12,902 bases of DNA from an uncultured Lachnospiraceae bacterium (lineage in GTDB: Bacteria; Bacillota; Clostridia; Lachnospirales; Lachnospiraceae). The stretch lies in NCBI GenBank assembly GCA_934376945.1, contig CAKRPI010000062.1, positions 1 to 12,902 of the forward strand. Direction: 5' to 3'. Position 1 is the first letter of the stretch; every line of letters starts with the position of its first letter. Under the pieces are notes generated by a model, which searched no databases, was not told the DNA's origin, and saw only the letters and a program-made list of their open reading frames with translations. Position numbers and translations under genes: made by a program. Below are positions 6,722 to 12,902 of this stretch, one piece after another.

Positions 6722-6765
6722 GCAGAACAAATGCAGAACAAATGCAGAACAAGCGCAGAACAACA
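6722..6765. repeat. Four tandem 11-bp repeats GCAGAACAAAT
   Basis: Units start at 6722, 6733, 6744 and 6755. The first two are identical and the last two share GCAGAACAA. Two further related copies, CAGAACGAT at 6788-6796 and 6811-6819, follow. The array lies in the shared upstream region of two divergent MATE genes. An 11-bp period puts each unit on the same face of the helix, which fits cooperative binding by a regulator, but slippage expansion is also possible. Confidence 0.75.
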
Positions 6766-6836
6766 GGGAGTATCTGTTTTCTCGAAGCAGAACGATGTGG
6801 GGAGCAGAAACAGAACGATACGGCGAGTAGAAGGAC

Positions 6837-6865
6837 TTGACAGTGACGGAAAAATAGGTGAGAAT
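6837..6865 (+). promoter_or_regulatory. Candidate promoter for the plus-strand MATE gene
   Basis: TTGACA (6837-6842) is a perfect -35 hexamer. A 17-base spacer leads to GAGAAT (6860-6865), four of six matches to TATAAT. It lies about 60 bases before the start codon and downstream of the 11-bp repeat array. Confidence 0.5.
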
Positions 6866-6924
6866 GAGGTGCGCTGTTTGCGTATGAAAATGCGGCATGT
6901 GCTGCAGAATAAAATGGGGGACTT

Positions 6925-8289
6925 ATGAAAAAAAAGGTGAAAAGTGAATTTTACGAGAAACTGATGAAGCTGATGATTCCAATCGTGCTTCAGAATCTGC
7001 TGCTTGCTTCTGTTGCAGTGGCAGATGCGATTATGCTTGGAAGTGTTGAGCAAAATTCCATGTCGGCCGTTTCTCTTGCAACGCAGATTCAGTTTATTCA
7101 GAACATGTTTCTGGCGGCGATTGTTTCTGGAGTATCGATTCTCGGAGCGCAGTATTGGGGAAAGGGAGATAAAGAGACGCTGAATGATATTTTTTGTCTG
7201 GCACTCCGCCTTGCAGGAACCGTTTCTATACTGACTTTCATTAGCTGCTGCTGTTTTCCGGAGGTATTGATGCGCATTTTTACGAATGAGGACGTATTGA
7301 TTTCGGCAGGAGCTTCTTATCTTCGTATTGCAGGCTGGTCATATCTTTTAACGGGATTGACGCAGTGTTATCTGACCATCATGAAGGTCAGTGAGCATGC
7401 TGCTGCGACTGCACGGATCAGCGGTACGGCAGTAGTGCTCAACATTATTTTAAATGCCGTTTTTATTTACGGCTGGTTCAATCTTCCGGCGCTTGGCGTA
7501 CAGGGAGCAGCCATCGCGACGCTGATTGCAAGAATTGTAGAGTTTGGATGTGCAGTAATGGTATCATGCCGCAAAGGCTTTGTACGGCCGGAGATGAGAC
7601 ATCTGTTCCGGCGCAATAAACTGTTGGATGCGGACTTCGCGAAATGTGCGATGCCATTGCTTGGTGCCTGTCTGTTCTGGGGGATTGGCTTTACATCTTA
7701 TTCGGCGTTTATGGGACATCTTGGAACAGATGCAGCGGCGGCCAATTCGGTTGCGGCGGTTGTACGGGATCTGATCTGCTGCTTTAGCGGAGGTATTGCG
7801 AGCGCCGGCGGTATTATGGTTGGCAACGAGCTTGGGGCTGGAAATCTGGAATGCGGAAAAAATTATGGAGACCGTCTTGTCAGAATTGCATTTGCCTGCG
7901 GGGCAGCGGCTTCTCTGCTGATGCTGGCAGCTACACCGTTTCTGCTTCATTTTGTAAATCTGACGGATGGGGCAAAGCAGGATTTGAAAGGTCTGTTGCT
8001 TGTGATAGCTGTTTATCTGATCGGGCGCTCGGTGAATGATGTAACGATCAACGGTATTTTTGCAGCAGGCGGCGATACGATGTTTGATCTGTACAGCCTG
8101 GCTGTTTGTATGTGGTGTCTTGCGATTCCGCTTGCTGCTGCCGGTACATTTTTCTTTCACTGGCCGGTTGTTGTGGTTTATGCAAGCACCTGTCTGGATG
8201 AAGTAGGCAAGATCCCATGGGTAATGTATCATTATAAAAAGTATCGCTGGGTAAAGGATCTGACAAGAGAAGCGCAGGAAATAAGGTAA
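6925..8289 (+). CDS. MATE-family efflux transporter, second copy
   Basis: A 454-residue polytopic protein with about 12 membrane segments in two repeats. Signatures include VAVADAIMLGSVEQNSMSAVSLATQ in the first membrane pair, AIVSGVSILGAQYWGKGD, and in the second half FSGGIASAGGIMVGNELGAGN, the usual MATE pattern of small residues followed by G-A-G. The carboxyl end is short and basic. It differs enough from the minus-strand MATE that the pair does not look like a recent duplication. ATG 6925 follows GGGGG (6916-6920) by 4 bases, a weak but acceptable ribosome binding site. A clear terminator follows 16 bases after the stop, so it is a single-gene unit. The substrate is unknown. Confidence 0.93.
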   Translation: MKKKVKSEFYEKLMKLMIPIVLQNLLLASVAVADAIMLGSVEQNSMSAVSLATQIQFIQNMFLAAIVSGVSILGAQYWGKGDKETLNDIFCLALRLAGTVSILTFISCCCFPEVLMRIFTNEDVLISAGASYLRIAGWSYLLTGLTQCYLTIMKVSEHAAATARISGTAVVLNIILNAVFIYGWFNLPALGVQGAAIATLIARIVEFGCAVMVSCRKGFVRPEMRHLFRRNKLLDADFAKCAMPLLGACLFWGIGFTSYSAFMGHLGTDAAAANSVAAVVRDLICCFSGGIASAGGIMVGNELGAGNLECGKNYGDRLVRIAFACGAAASLLMLAATPFLLHFVNLTDGAKQDLKGLLLVIAVYLIGRSVNDVTINGIFAAGGDTMFDLYSLAVCMWCLAIPLAAAGTFFFHWPVVVVYASTCLDEVGKIPWVMYHYKKYRWVKDLTREAQEIR

Positions 8290-8305
8290 ACGGGACAAAA
8301 AGACG

Positions 8306-8338
8306 GAAGCGGCCTGAGAGATCAGGTCGTTTCTTTTT
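8306..8338 (+). terminator. Intrinsic terminator of the plus-strand MATE gene
   Basis: A 12-bp stem with G-U pairs, GAAGCGGCCTGA (8306-8317) with TCAGGTCGTTTC (8322-8333), around a GAGA tetraloop, followed by TTTTT (8334-8338). Confidence 0.85.
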
Positions 8339-8349
8339 CAGCAGATTCC

Positions 8350-8378
8350 TTGCTTTTCGTATATATTCAGGGTATACT
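8350..8378 (+). promoter_or_regulatory. Promoter of the NifX-SlyD fusion gene
   Basis: TTGCTT (8350-8355), a 17-base spacer, then TATACT (8373-8378). It sits just past the preceding terminator and about 35 bases before the start codon, so the gene is transcribed independently of the MATE gene. Confidence 0.55.
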
Positions 8379-8413
8379 GATAAAAGTGAAAAATAAAATT
8401 GGAGGATTTTAAT

Positions 8414-9289
8414 ATGAGAATTGCAGTAACATACGATAATGGGGAAATTTTTCAGCATTTTGGGAAAACAGAATTTTTTAAAGTGTATGAAGTAGAAGAT
8501 AATAAGGTTGTTTCCAGCGAAGTGATCGGATCGAATGGTGCCGGACACGGTGCGCTTGCAGGACTTCTTGCTGAGCAGGGAATCGATGTACTGATTTGCG
8601 GAGGAATCGGCGGCGGAGCACAGACGGCACTTGCAGAGGCCGGAGTAGAGCTTTGCGCCGGCGCACAGGGAAATGTCGATGAGGCAGTTGAAGCTTATCT
8701 GAAAGGAGAGTTGATCTCCACCGGTGCAAATTGTGATCATCATCATCACGAAGAGGGACATTCCTGTGGAGGTCATGGAGAAGAGCACTCCTGTGGTTCA
8801 CATGAAGAAGGACATTCCTGCGGAAGCTGTGGTGGAGGCTGCGGTGCGCACAGTACACTGACCGGAAAAAATGTAGGAAAAACCTGCAGGACTCATTACA
8901 AGGGTACTTTTAATGACGGAACACAGTTCGATTCTTCCTATGACCGTGGCGAACCGCTGGAATTTATCTGCGGAGCAGGTCAGATGATCCAGGGCTTTGA
9001 CGCAGCTGTAGCAGATATGGAAGTAGGGGAGACCAAAGAAATCCACCTGATGCCGGAAGAGGCATACGGTATGCCGGATCCGAACGCAGTTTTTACACTT
9101 GAAATTGCACAGCTTCCGGGTTCTGAAGGGCTTGAGGCTGGACAGCAGGTTTACCTGACGAATCAGTACGGACAGCCATTTCCGGTTAAAGTGGTGGCAA
9201 AAGATGAGACAACAATCACATTTGATGCGAACCATGAAATGGCAGGAAAAGAACTGAACTTCCTTATTGAGCTGGTAGAAGTAAAATAA
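8414..9289 (+). CDS. Fusion: NifX/NifB-type cofactor-binding domain, His/Cys-rich linker, SlyD-like FKBP prolyl isomerase
   Basis: A 291-residue cytoplasmic protein in three parts. Residues 1-100 are a dinitrogenase FeMo-cofactor-type domain (MRIAVTYDNGEIFQHFGK, then GIDVLICGGIGGGAQTAL), a ribonuclease H-like fold known to bind iron-sulfur or Fe-Mo precursors in NifX, NafY and related proteins. Residues 107-146 are a linker holding ten histidines and six cysteines, with four histidines in a row and three HSCG repeats, a probable metal store. Residues 161-291 are an FKBP isomerase of the SlyD type: FDSSYDRGEPLEF and GAGQMIQGFDAAVADMEVGE form the active-site region, interrupted by the insert-in-flap chaperone domain, and DANHEMAGKELNF closes the fold. 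E. coli SlyD has its nickel-binding His/Cys tail at the C-terminus; here an equivalent segment is on the N-terminal side. ATG 8414 follows GGAGGA (8401-8406) by 7 bases. The role (metal-centre delivery or metal-dependent folding) is inference; no nitrogenase or hydrogenase genes are nearby. Confidence 0.9.
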   Translation: MRIAVTYDNGEIFQHFGKTEFFKVYEVEDNKVVSSEVIGSNGAGHGALAGLLAEQGIDVLICGGIGGGAQTALAEAGVELCAGAQGNVDEAVEAYLKGELISTGANCDHHHHEEGHSCGGHGEEHSCGSHEEGHSCGSCGGGCGAHSTLTGKNVGKTCRTHYKGTFNDGTQFDSSYDRGEPLEFICGAGQMIQGFDAAVADMEVGETKEIHLMPEEAYGMPDPNAVFTLEIAQLPGSEGLEAGQQVYLTNQYGQPFPVKVVAKDETTITFDANHEMAGKELNFLIELVEVK

Positions 9290-9291
9290 AC
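9284..9291. repeat. Target site duplication, left copy (AAATAAAC)
   Basis: AAATAAAC directly abuts the left end of the MITE and is repeated perfectly at 9433-9440 directly after its right end. The stop codon of the upstream gene (9287-9289) lies inside this copy. Confidence 0.85.
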
Positions 9292-9432
9292 GTAACTGTT
9301 CAGAGCTAACCGCCAAGATGCTGCACATTTCGCCTGTGTGGCGTATCCGCCAAATAAAATTTCAAAAGCAGACTTAAAAATCGAGCATTTTACGCCTGTT
9401 TTATAAAATTTTGCTTGGCTCTGAACAGTTAC
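9292..9432. mobile_element. 141-bp MITE with 15-bp perfect terminal inverted repeats and 8-bp target duplication
   Basis: The ends GTAACTGTTCAGAGC (9292-9306) and GCTCTGAACAGTTAC (9418-9432) are exact inverted repeats. Similarity resumes at CCAAG after a short insertion in the left arm. The element is flanked by AAATAAAC on both sides, proving insertion rather than a native hairpin. It encodes nothing. Internally GCACATTTCGCCTGT (from 9323) and GCATTTTACGCCTGT (from 9385) form an imperfect direct repeat. Termini starting GTAA with 8-bp duplications are what I recall for the IS66 family, so it may be mobilised by an IS66-type transposase; that link is inference. The insertion preserved the upstream stop codon and separated it from its terminator. 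Confidence 0.85.
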
Positions 9433-9440
9433 AAATAAAC
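9433..9440. repeat. Target site duplication, right copy (AAATAAAC)
   Basis: Perfect match to 9284-9291. Removing the MITE and one copy restores a stop codon followed closely by the terminator at 9452. Confidence 0.85.
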
Positions 9441-9451
9441 ATAGCAGAAGG

Positions 9452-9478
9452 CATCTGTCAGAAATGACAGATGTTTTT
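9452..9478 (+). terminator. Intrinsic terminator, originally of the NifX-SlyD gene
   Basis: CATCTGTCA (9452-9460), GAAA tetraloop, TGACAGATG (9465-9473) forms a perfect 9-bp stem followed by TTTTT (9474-9478). Before the MITE inserted it would have begun 13 bases after the stop codon; now it is more than 160 bases away. Confidence 0.88.
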
Positions 9479-9494
9479 CCTTGTTTCTCATGGG

Positions 9495-9523
9495 TTTTCA
9501 GCAGCAAAAAATAGTGATATGAT
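9495..9523 (+). promoter_or_regulatory. Promoter of the CorA-type gene, extended -10
   Basis: TTTTCA (9495-9500), a 17-base spacer ending in TGA, and TATGAT (9518-9523) form an extended -10 (TGN-TATGAT) promoter. Transcription would begin near 9530, which argues against translation starts upstream of 9530. Confidence 0.5.
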
Positions 9524-9557
9524 AAAGAGGATATTCGGAGAGAGGAGAGCACAAAGG

Positions 9558-10556
9558 GTGGCCATTAGAGTATATATTCTGAAAAAGTCAATAATGAAAT
9601 CATCCGTTGATGAATATCTTGAGTTAAAAGCAGAGATAAAAGAGAAAAAGAGACTGGAAAAGCAGATGAATCCGGAGAAAACGCTGGAAGAAAAGCAGAA
9701 AAAGGACCTTCGGGCTGTGTTTATCTCAACATCGGATACTGCGCTTCAGGCGTTGGAAATTGCCGGTATTTCTTATGAGGGAGAAATTGATTTAGAGGAC
9801 ATTGAGTTTTGCAAAGTGGAGGCACAGCAAAAATGTATCTGCGGAAATCTTCATATTCCGAAATTAAATGATGTGCTCGGCGAGAAAATGCGAATGTATT
9901 TTTTTGCAAATCGCAAGAACATTGTAATTATTGATGATGAAAAATTTGCAGAAAAGCTGATCAAACGAATTATCGCCAATAGAACAAAACCCGGTCAGAG
10001 TCGTGAGCGTTTTCTGTATAGCTTCTGCATTAAATTTATGGACATGGATCTGGATAATCTGGGAAGATATGAGAAAAAGATCATGAAGATAGAGGAACAG
10101 ATTACAGAAGATGATCTTGATGAAGTGACAACGGAGATTGCGCTGCTGCGAAAAGAGCTTTTGATTTTAAGGGAATACTATGATGAACTGCATGACTTTG
10201 GAAAGCAGCTCGAAGAGAATGAAAATAATTTCTTTTCAGGTAAAAATCTTTCGTATTTTGGTATCATTTCTGACCGTGCAGACAGGCTTCTGGGCCGTAC
10301 CATGTATCTGCTGGATTATATCGGACAGGTCCGGGATACTTATCAGGGAAAAGTGGCAGAGCATCAGAACGAAAATATGAAATTTCTGACTATTATTTCT
10401 ACTATTTTCTTCCCACTGACCTTGATCACAGGGTGGTATGGCATGAATTTTGAAAATATGCCGGAACTGACACACGGATATCCGTTTGTTATTGGCCTGA
10501 GTCTCGTGGTAATTGCTGTGATTATTTTTATTTTTAAGAAAAGAAAGATTTTATAA
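9558..10556 (+). CDS. corA: CorA-family divalent cation (Mg2+/Co2+) transporter
   Basis: Membrane channel of the CorA superfamily, 332 residues from GTG 9558. It has a long soluble N-terminal domain with charged helices (about 15-40 and 180-260), then two membrane segments near the C-terminus: about 276-294 ending in the signature GMN at 295-297 (context WYGMNFENMPEL), and about 310-327, followed by a basic tail KKRKIL. The GMN loop forms the selectivity filter of the pentamer and the MPEL segment faces outside. The start is uncertain: the frame is open to 9471, but the promoter lies at 9495-9523. GTG 9558 has AGGAG (9543-9547) 10 bases upstream; ATG 9594 is an alternative without a good ribosome binding site. 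Transported ion (Mg, Co, Ni or Zn efflux) is not settled by sequence. Confidence 0.9.
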   Translation: MAIRVYILKKSIMKSSVDEYLELKAEIKEKKRLEKQMNPEKTLEEKQKKDLRAVFISTSDTALQALEIAGISYEGEIDLEDIEFCKVEAQQKCICGNLHIPKLNDVLGEKMRMYFFANRKNIVIIDDEKFAEKLIKRIIANRTKPGQSRERFLYSFCIKFMDMDLDNLGRYEKKIMKIEEQITEDDLDEVTTEIALLRKELLILREYYDELHDFGKQLEENENNFFSGKNLSYFGIISDRADRLLGRTMYLLDYIGQVRDTYQGKVAEHQNENMKFLTIISTIFFPLTLITGWYGMNFENMPELTHGYPFVIGLSLVVIAVIIFIFKKRKIL

Positions 10557-10602
10557 GAACCGGTGAAATATGAAAAGCAGAAAGAACTTACAGAAAGGAG
10601 AA

Positions 10603-10630
10603 TCTGCACAAAAGAGAATTTTTGTGCGGA
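10603..10630 (+). other. Hairpin in the leader of the SGNH hydrolase gene
   Basis: TCTGCACAAAA (10603-10613) pairs with TTTTGTGCGGA (10620-10630) around GAGAAT, an 11-bp stem with one G-U pair. It lies between a good Shine-Dalgarno AAAGGAG (10594-10600) and the ATG at 10643, which has only a weak GGAAG nearby. It has no trailing T-run, so it is not a terminator for the corA gene. It could influence translation of the downstream gene. Confidence 0.45.
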
Positions 10631-10642
10631 AGCTGGTAAAAA

Positions 10643-11245
10643 ATGAAAAATCAGAAGAAATTAAGAATCTTATTTATTGGCAACAGCCATACATATTTTA
10701 ACGACATGCCGGAGATAGTAGCAGAACAATTCCGGAAAGAACAGTATGATTGTGAAGTAACCATGATCGCGCATGGCGGATGGTTCCTGGAGCAGCACGT
10801 AAACGAACCGGATGTCCGTTTCAACATTCTCTACGGACATTACGATTATGTGGTGCTGCAGGAACATGCGCATCCATTTGGCCCGGAAGAAAAATTTTTC
10901 AGAGCAGTTCGCCAGCTGAACGAGTGGATTTTGGAAGCCGGCAGCAAGGCCGTAATCTATATGACCTGGGCAAAAAAGGATGAAGAGTTTAATCAGGAAA
11001 GAATGACGCTGGCTCATGAGCAGATCGCAGACGAACTTGGAATGCTGCTTGCGCCGGTTGGAAAATACTGGTGGGAATATATGCGCAGTTATCCTGATAT
11101 TGAAATGTATTACAAGGATGGACAGCATGCATCACCGGATGGCTCTCGCTTTGCAGCAAAATATATATGGAATGCAATTGAAACAGATCTTTGCAGAACA
11201 GGCAGTACTGCCGGTGCAGAATCAGATACTGTAAAAAAATCATAA
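10643..11245 (+). CDS. SGNH/GDSL-like hydrolase, cytoplasmic
   Basis: A 200-residue protein with an SGNH-hydrolase pattern. Block I is ILFIGNSHTYFND, with the probable nucleophile S15 in GNS instead of the usual GDS. Block II glycines are near AHGGWF (43-48), and block III is VVLQEH (70-75), with Q/E in place of the common GxND asparagine. The catalytic Asp-His is D159-x-x-H162 in KDGQHASPDGS. Such enzymes act as esterases, thioesterases or carbohydrate deacetylases, but the substrate cannot be assigned. There is no signal peptide or membrane segment. ATG 10643 is the only in-frame start, as a TAA lies two codons upstream. The last 15 residues look like a disordered tail. A terminator follows. 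Confidence 0.8.
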   Translation: MKNQKKLRILFIGNSHTYFNDMPEIVAEQFRKEQYDCEVTMIAHGGWFLEQHVNEPDVRFNILYGHYDYVVLQEHAHPFGPEEKFFRAVRQLNEWILEAGSKAVIYMTWAKKDEEFNQERMTLAHEQIADELGMLLAPVGKYWWEYMRSYPDIEMYYKDGQHASPDGSRFAAKYIWNAIETDLCRTGSTAGAESDTVKKS

Positions 11246-11262
11246 TAGATAATAAATATCTT

Positions 11263-11296
11263 GCCGGACTTCATTTTCGATGGAGTTCGGCTTTCT
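11263..11296 (+). terminator. Intrinsic terminator after the SGNH hydrolase
   Basis: GCCGGACTTCAT (11263-11274) pairs with ATGGAGTTCGGC (11280-11291) including G-U pairs, followed by TTTCT. The T-run is short but the stem is strong. Confidence 0.75.
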
Positions 11297-11348
11297 ATAT
11301 GCAGAAATAAAATTCTTTGTGACGGCAAAAACACAATAATCAAATGTG

Positions 11349-11377
11349 ATGACAGGGAAAGCGGAAAAGGGTATAAT
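11349..11377 (+). promoter_or_regulatory. Strong promoter of the alpha/beta hydrolase gene
   Basis: ATGACA (11349-11354, five of six -35 matches), an exact 17-base spacer and a perfect TATAAT (11372-11377), placed 38 bases before the start codon. Confidence 0.75.
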
Positions 11378-11415
11378 GGTTTCATCAAAACGGAATTTAT
11401 GGTGGAGAAAACTTT

Positions 11416-12042
11416 ATGAAATATTTATATCTGCATGGATTAGGACAAAAACCAGACAGTTGGAATAAAGTAATAAAAGAAACGAAAGTATCGGAAAGTA
11501 GTATCAGTTTGAGTCTGGCAGGGATGTTGGAAGGAAAAGATGTTACATATAGTGAGTTGTATTCTGCATTCTCAGAGGAGTGTGACAAAGAGAATGAAGC
11601 AATTGTCTTATGCGGACTCTCTCTGGGCGCTGTTTTGGCACTTAATTATGCGATAGACCATCCGGATAAAGTAAAGGCGCTCGTGTTAATTGCAGTACAG
11701 TATAAAATGCCTAAAAAATTATTGAAATTTCAGAATATGCTGTTTCGCCTTATGCCAAATTCAATGTTCAGGCAAATTGGTTTCAAAAAAGCAGATGTTA
11801 TCAGCTTGTGCGGTACGATGGCTGAATTGGATTTCAGAGACTCTTTACATAATGTGTCTTGTCCGGTATTGATTGTTTGTGGCGAAAAGGACAACGCAAA
11901 CAAAAAAGCCTCAAAAGAACTGGAACGTTATTTGAGTAAATCCAGCTTCCATGAACTTTTGAAAACAGGCCATGAAGCAAACATAGAATCTCCGGAGGAA
12001 TTAGCAATAGTGTTACAGAACTTTTATGATCATATCGAGTAA
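11416..12042 (+). CDS. Small alpha/beta hydrolase
   Basis: A 208-residue alpha/beta-hydrolase fold enzyme with a complete catalytic set: oxyanion-hole motif HGLG (7-10), nucleophile S69 in the elbow GLSLG, acid D159 in GEKD and H186 in TGHEAN. It lacks a signal peptide. The short lid (about 95-140) carries basic and hydrophobic residues (PKKLLKFQNMLFRLMP). Its length suits small carboxylesterases or acyl hydrolases, but the substrate is not predictable. ATG 11416 is preceded by GGAG (11404-11407) at 8 bases. The coding sequence looks more A/T-rich than its neighbours (many AAA, ATA and TTA codons), possibly a sign of separate acquisition. It converges on the hcp gene with a 50-base gap and no clear terminator. 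Confidence 0.88.
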   Translation: MKYLYLHGLGQKPDSWNKVIKETKVSESSISLSLAGMLEGKDVTYSELYSAFSEECDKENEAIVLCGLSLGAVLALNYAIDHPDKVKALVLIAVQYKMPKKLLKFQNMLFRLMPNSMFRQIGFKKADVISLCGTMAELDFRDSLHNVSCPVLIVCGEKDNANKKASKELERYLSKSSFHELLKTGHEANIESPEELAIVLQNFYDHIE

Positions 12043-12092
12043 ATTCCGGTTTTATTGATTTTATAGTATAGATAATTTGAAGAGTTAAAACT

Positions 12093-12902
12093 TTATTTGT
12101 AATGGTTCATAAGCGTTTTGAGGTCTTCTTCCGGTGTGGTAATAGGTGCAATGCCATAATTCTCCACCAGAAAATTCAGAATATTAGGAGACAAAAACGC
12201 CGGAAGAGAAGGACCAAGACGGATGTTTTTGATACCCAGATGCAGAAGCGTTAACAGGATACAGACGGCCTTCTGTTCGTACCAGGAGAGAACGAAGGAA
12301 AGTGGAAGTTCATTTACGGAACATCCAAATGCATCTGCAAGTGCTACGGCAACTTGGATTGCCCCATAAGCATCGTTACATTGCCCCATATCCATCAGTC
12401 GTGGCAGGCCACCGATTTCTCCCAGATTGAGATCATTGAAACGGAATTTTCCACAGGCCAGAGTGAGAATGATACTGTCAGAAGGCGTCTGCTTTACGAA
12501 TTCTGTATAGTAGTTTCGGCCAGGCTTAGCGCCATCGCAGCCGGCAACCAGGAAGAAATGGCGGATTGCATCTGATTTTACGGCGTCTACTACAGTTCCT
12601 GCATGGGCCAGGATCGCTGCATGACCAAAACCGGTTGTTACTTTTGTTCCGCCGTTGATACCGGAAAATATCTGATCTTCTTGGTAACCACCCAGTTCCA
12701 GTGCTTTTTCAATGACCGGCGTGAAATCCTTCTTCTCATCAATATGAACAGCGCCTGGGAAAGCAACCACTTCTGTTGTAAATACTCTGTCAGCATAGCT
12801 GTTTTTTGGCGGCATCAGACAGTTAGTAGTGTAAAGAATCGGAGCAGGAAGATGATCAAATTCTTTTTGCTGATTCTGCCATGCAGTTCCAAAATTTCCT
12901 TT
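12093..12902 (-). CDS. hcp: Hybrid cluster protein (hydroxylamine reductase / prismane), C-terminal part
   Basis: The frame is open from the window edge (12902) to the TAA stop at 12095-12093, giving the last 269 residues of a protein usually about 430-550 long. Ligands of the hybrid [4Fe-2S-2O] cluster are visible in order: cysteine in YTTNCL, the persulfide-type cysteine in VAGCDGAKPGRNYY, cysteine in LACGKFRF, cysteine in MGQCNDAYGA, and the Glu/Lys pair in WYEQKA. The N-terminal cubane-binding cysteines lie outside the window. Hcp reduces hydroxylamine in vitro and is linked to NO detoxification and S-nitrosylation in anaerobes. An internal ATG at 12815 is not the real start, because conserved sequence including a cluster ligand lies before it. 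The promoter is outside the window. Confidence 0.95.
   Translation of the reverse strand, partial: KGNFGTAWQNQQKEFDHLPAPILYTTNCLMPPKNSYADRVFTTEVVAFPGAVHIDEKKDFTPVIEKALELGGYQEDQIFSGINGGTKVTTGFGHAAILAHAGTVVDAVKSDAIRHFFLVAGCDGAKPGRNYYTEFVKQTPSDSIILTLACGKFRFNDLNLGEIGGLPRLMDMGQCNDAYGAIQVAVALADAFGCSVNELPLSFVLSWYEQKAVCILLTLLHLGIKNIRLGPSLPAFLSPNILNFLVENYGIAPITTPEEDLKTLMNHYK

Noticed and set aside
6731..6928. A 65-codon plus-strand ORF before the second MATE gene
   Set aside because: It begins in the 11-bp repeats, has no ribosome binding site, and includes the promoter.
7564..8298. A 244-codon minus-strand ORF under the plus-strand MATE gene
   Set aside because: It has low-complexity basic/Cys composition and lies entirely within a clear MATE gene; it also runs against the terminator orientation.
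8048..8788. A 246-codon minus-strand ORF across the MATE/NifX junction
   Set aside because: It spans a terminator and promoter on the other strand, with no recognisable domain.
10606..10627. Terminator of the corA gene
   Set aside because: The T residues are in the stem, not after it, and G-rich sequence follows.
12815..12902. ATG at 12815 as the start of a short Hcp-like protein
   Set aside because: Conserved Hcp sequence with a cluster-ligand cysteine continues upstream in frame to the window edge.

Overview
The window looks like a chromosomal stretch from an anaerobic, low-to-moderate GC Firmicute, most likely a gut Lachnospiraceae relative (Blautia, Dorea or Mediterraneibacter type). 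This is inferred from strong AGGAGG-type ribosome binding sites, oxygen-sensitive iron enzymes (flavodiiron protein, hybrid cluster protein), two MATE pumps, a YitT-family membrane protein and short intergenic transposon relics. I had no database to confirm the genus.

Layout, left to right. Bases 1-72 are the last codons of an IS200/IS605-type TnpB, followed by the right end of that element and probably its guide (omega) RNA. The right end runs straight into a YitT-family membrane protein gene (271-1125) that has no visible ribosome binding site of its own. A 400-bp stretch follows with RNA-like hairpins, a strong ribosome binding site before a 49-residue four-cysteine ORF, and four phased 19-bp tandem repeats. 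Then come a lone PduT-like microcompartment shell protein (1528-2076) and a membrane-bound Cache-GGDEF diguanylate cyclase (2212-3672), whose start is abnormal. A flavodiiron NO/O2 reductase (3919-5073) is next. It is separated from a convergent MATE transporter (5261-6586, minus) by a 166-bp near-palindromic element whose edge overlaps the MATE stop codon. A second MATE transporter (6925-8289, plus) diverges from the first across a 338-bp control region that holds 11-bp tandem repeats.

The gene at 8414-9289 is the most unusual: a NifX/NifB-type cofactor-binding domain joined by a His/Cys-rich metal-binding linker to a SlyD-like FKBP prolyl isomerase. A 141-bp MITE with terminal inverted repeats and a perfect 8-bp target duplication has inserted across its stop codon, pushing the gene's terminator 149 bp away. 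Then follow a CorA-type divalent cation transporter (9558-10556), an SGNH hydrolase (10643-11245), a small alpha/beta hydrolase (11416-12042) and, convergent with it, the C-terminal two-fifths or so of a hybrid cluster protein (12093-12902, minus) that continues past the window.

Most genes appear to be single transcription units with their own promoters or terminators, so this is not one operon. Recurring themes are metal and iron-sulfur chemistry (PduT-like shell protein, FprA, NifX-SlyD fusion, CorA, Hcp), nitrosative/oxidative defence (FprA, Hcp) and export (two MATEs). Three mobile-element remnants of three different kinds sit at gene edges.
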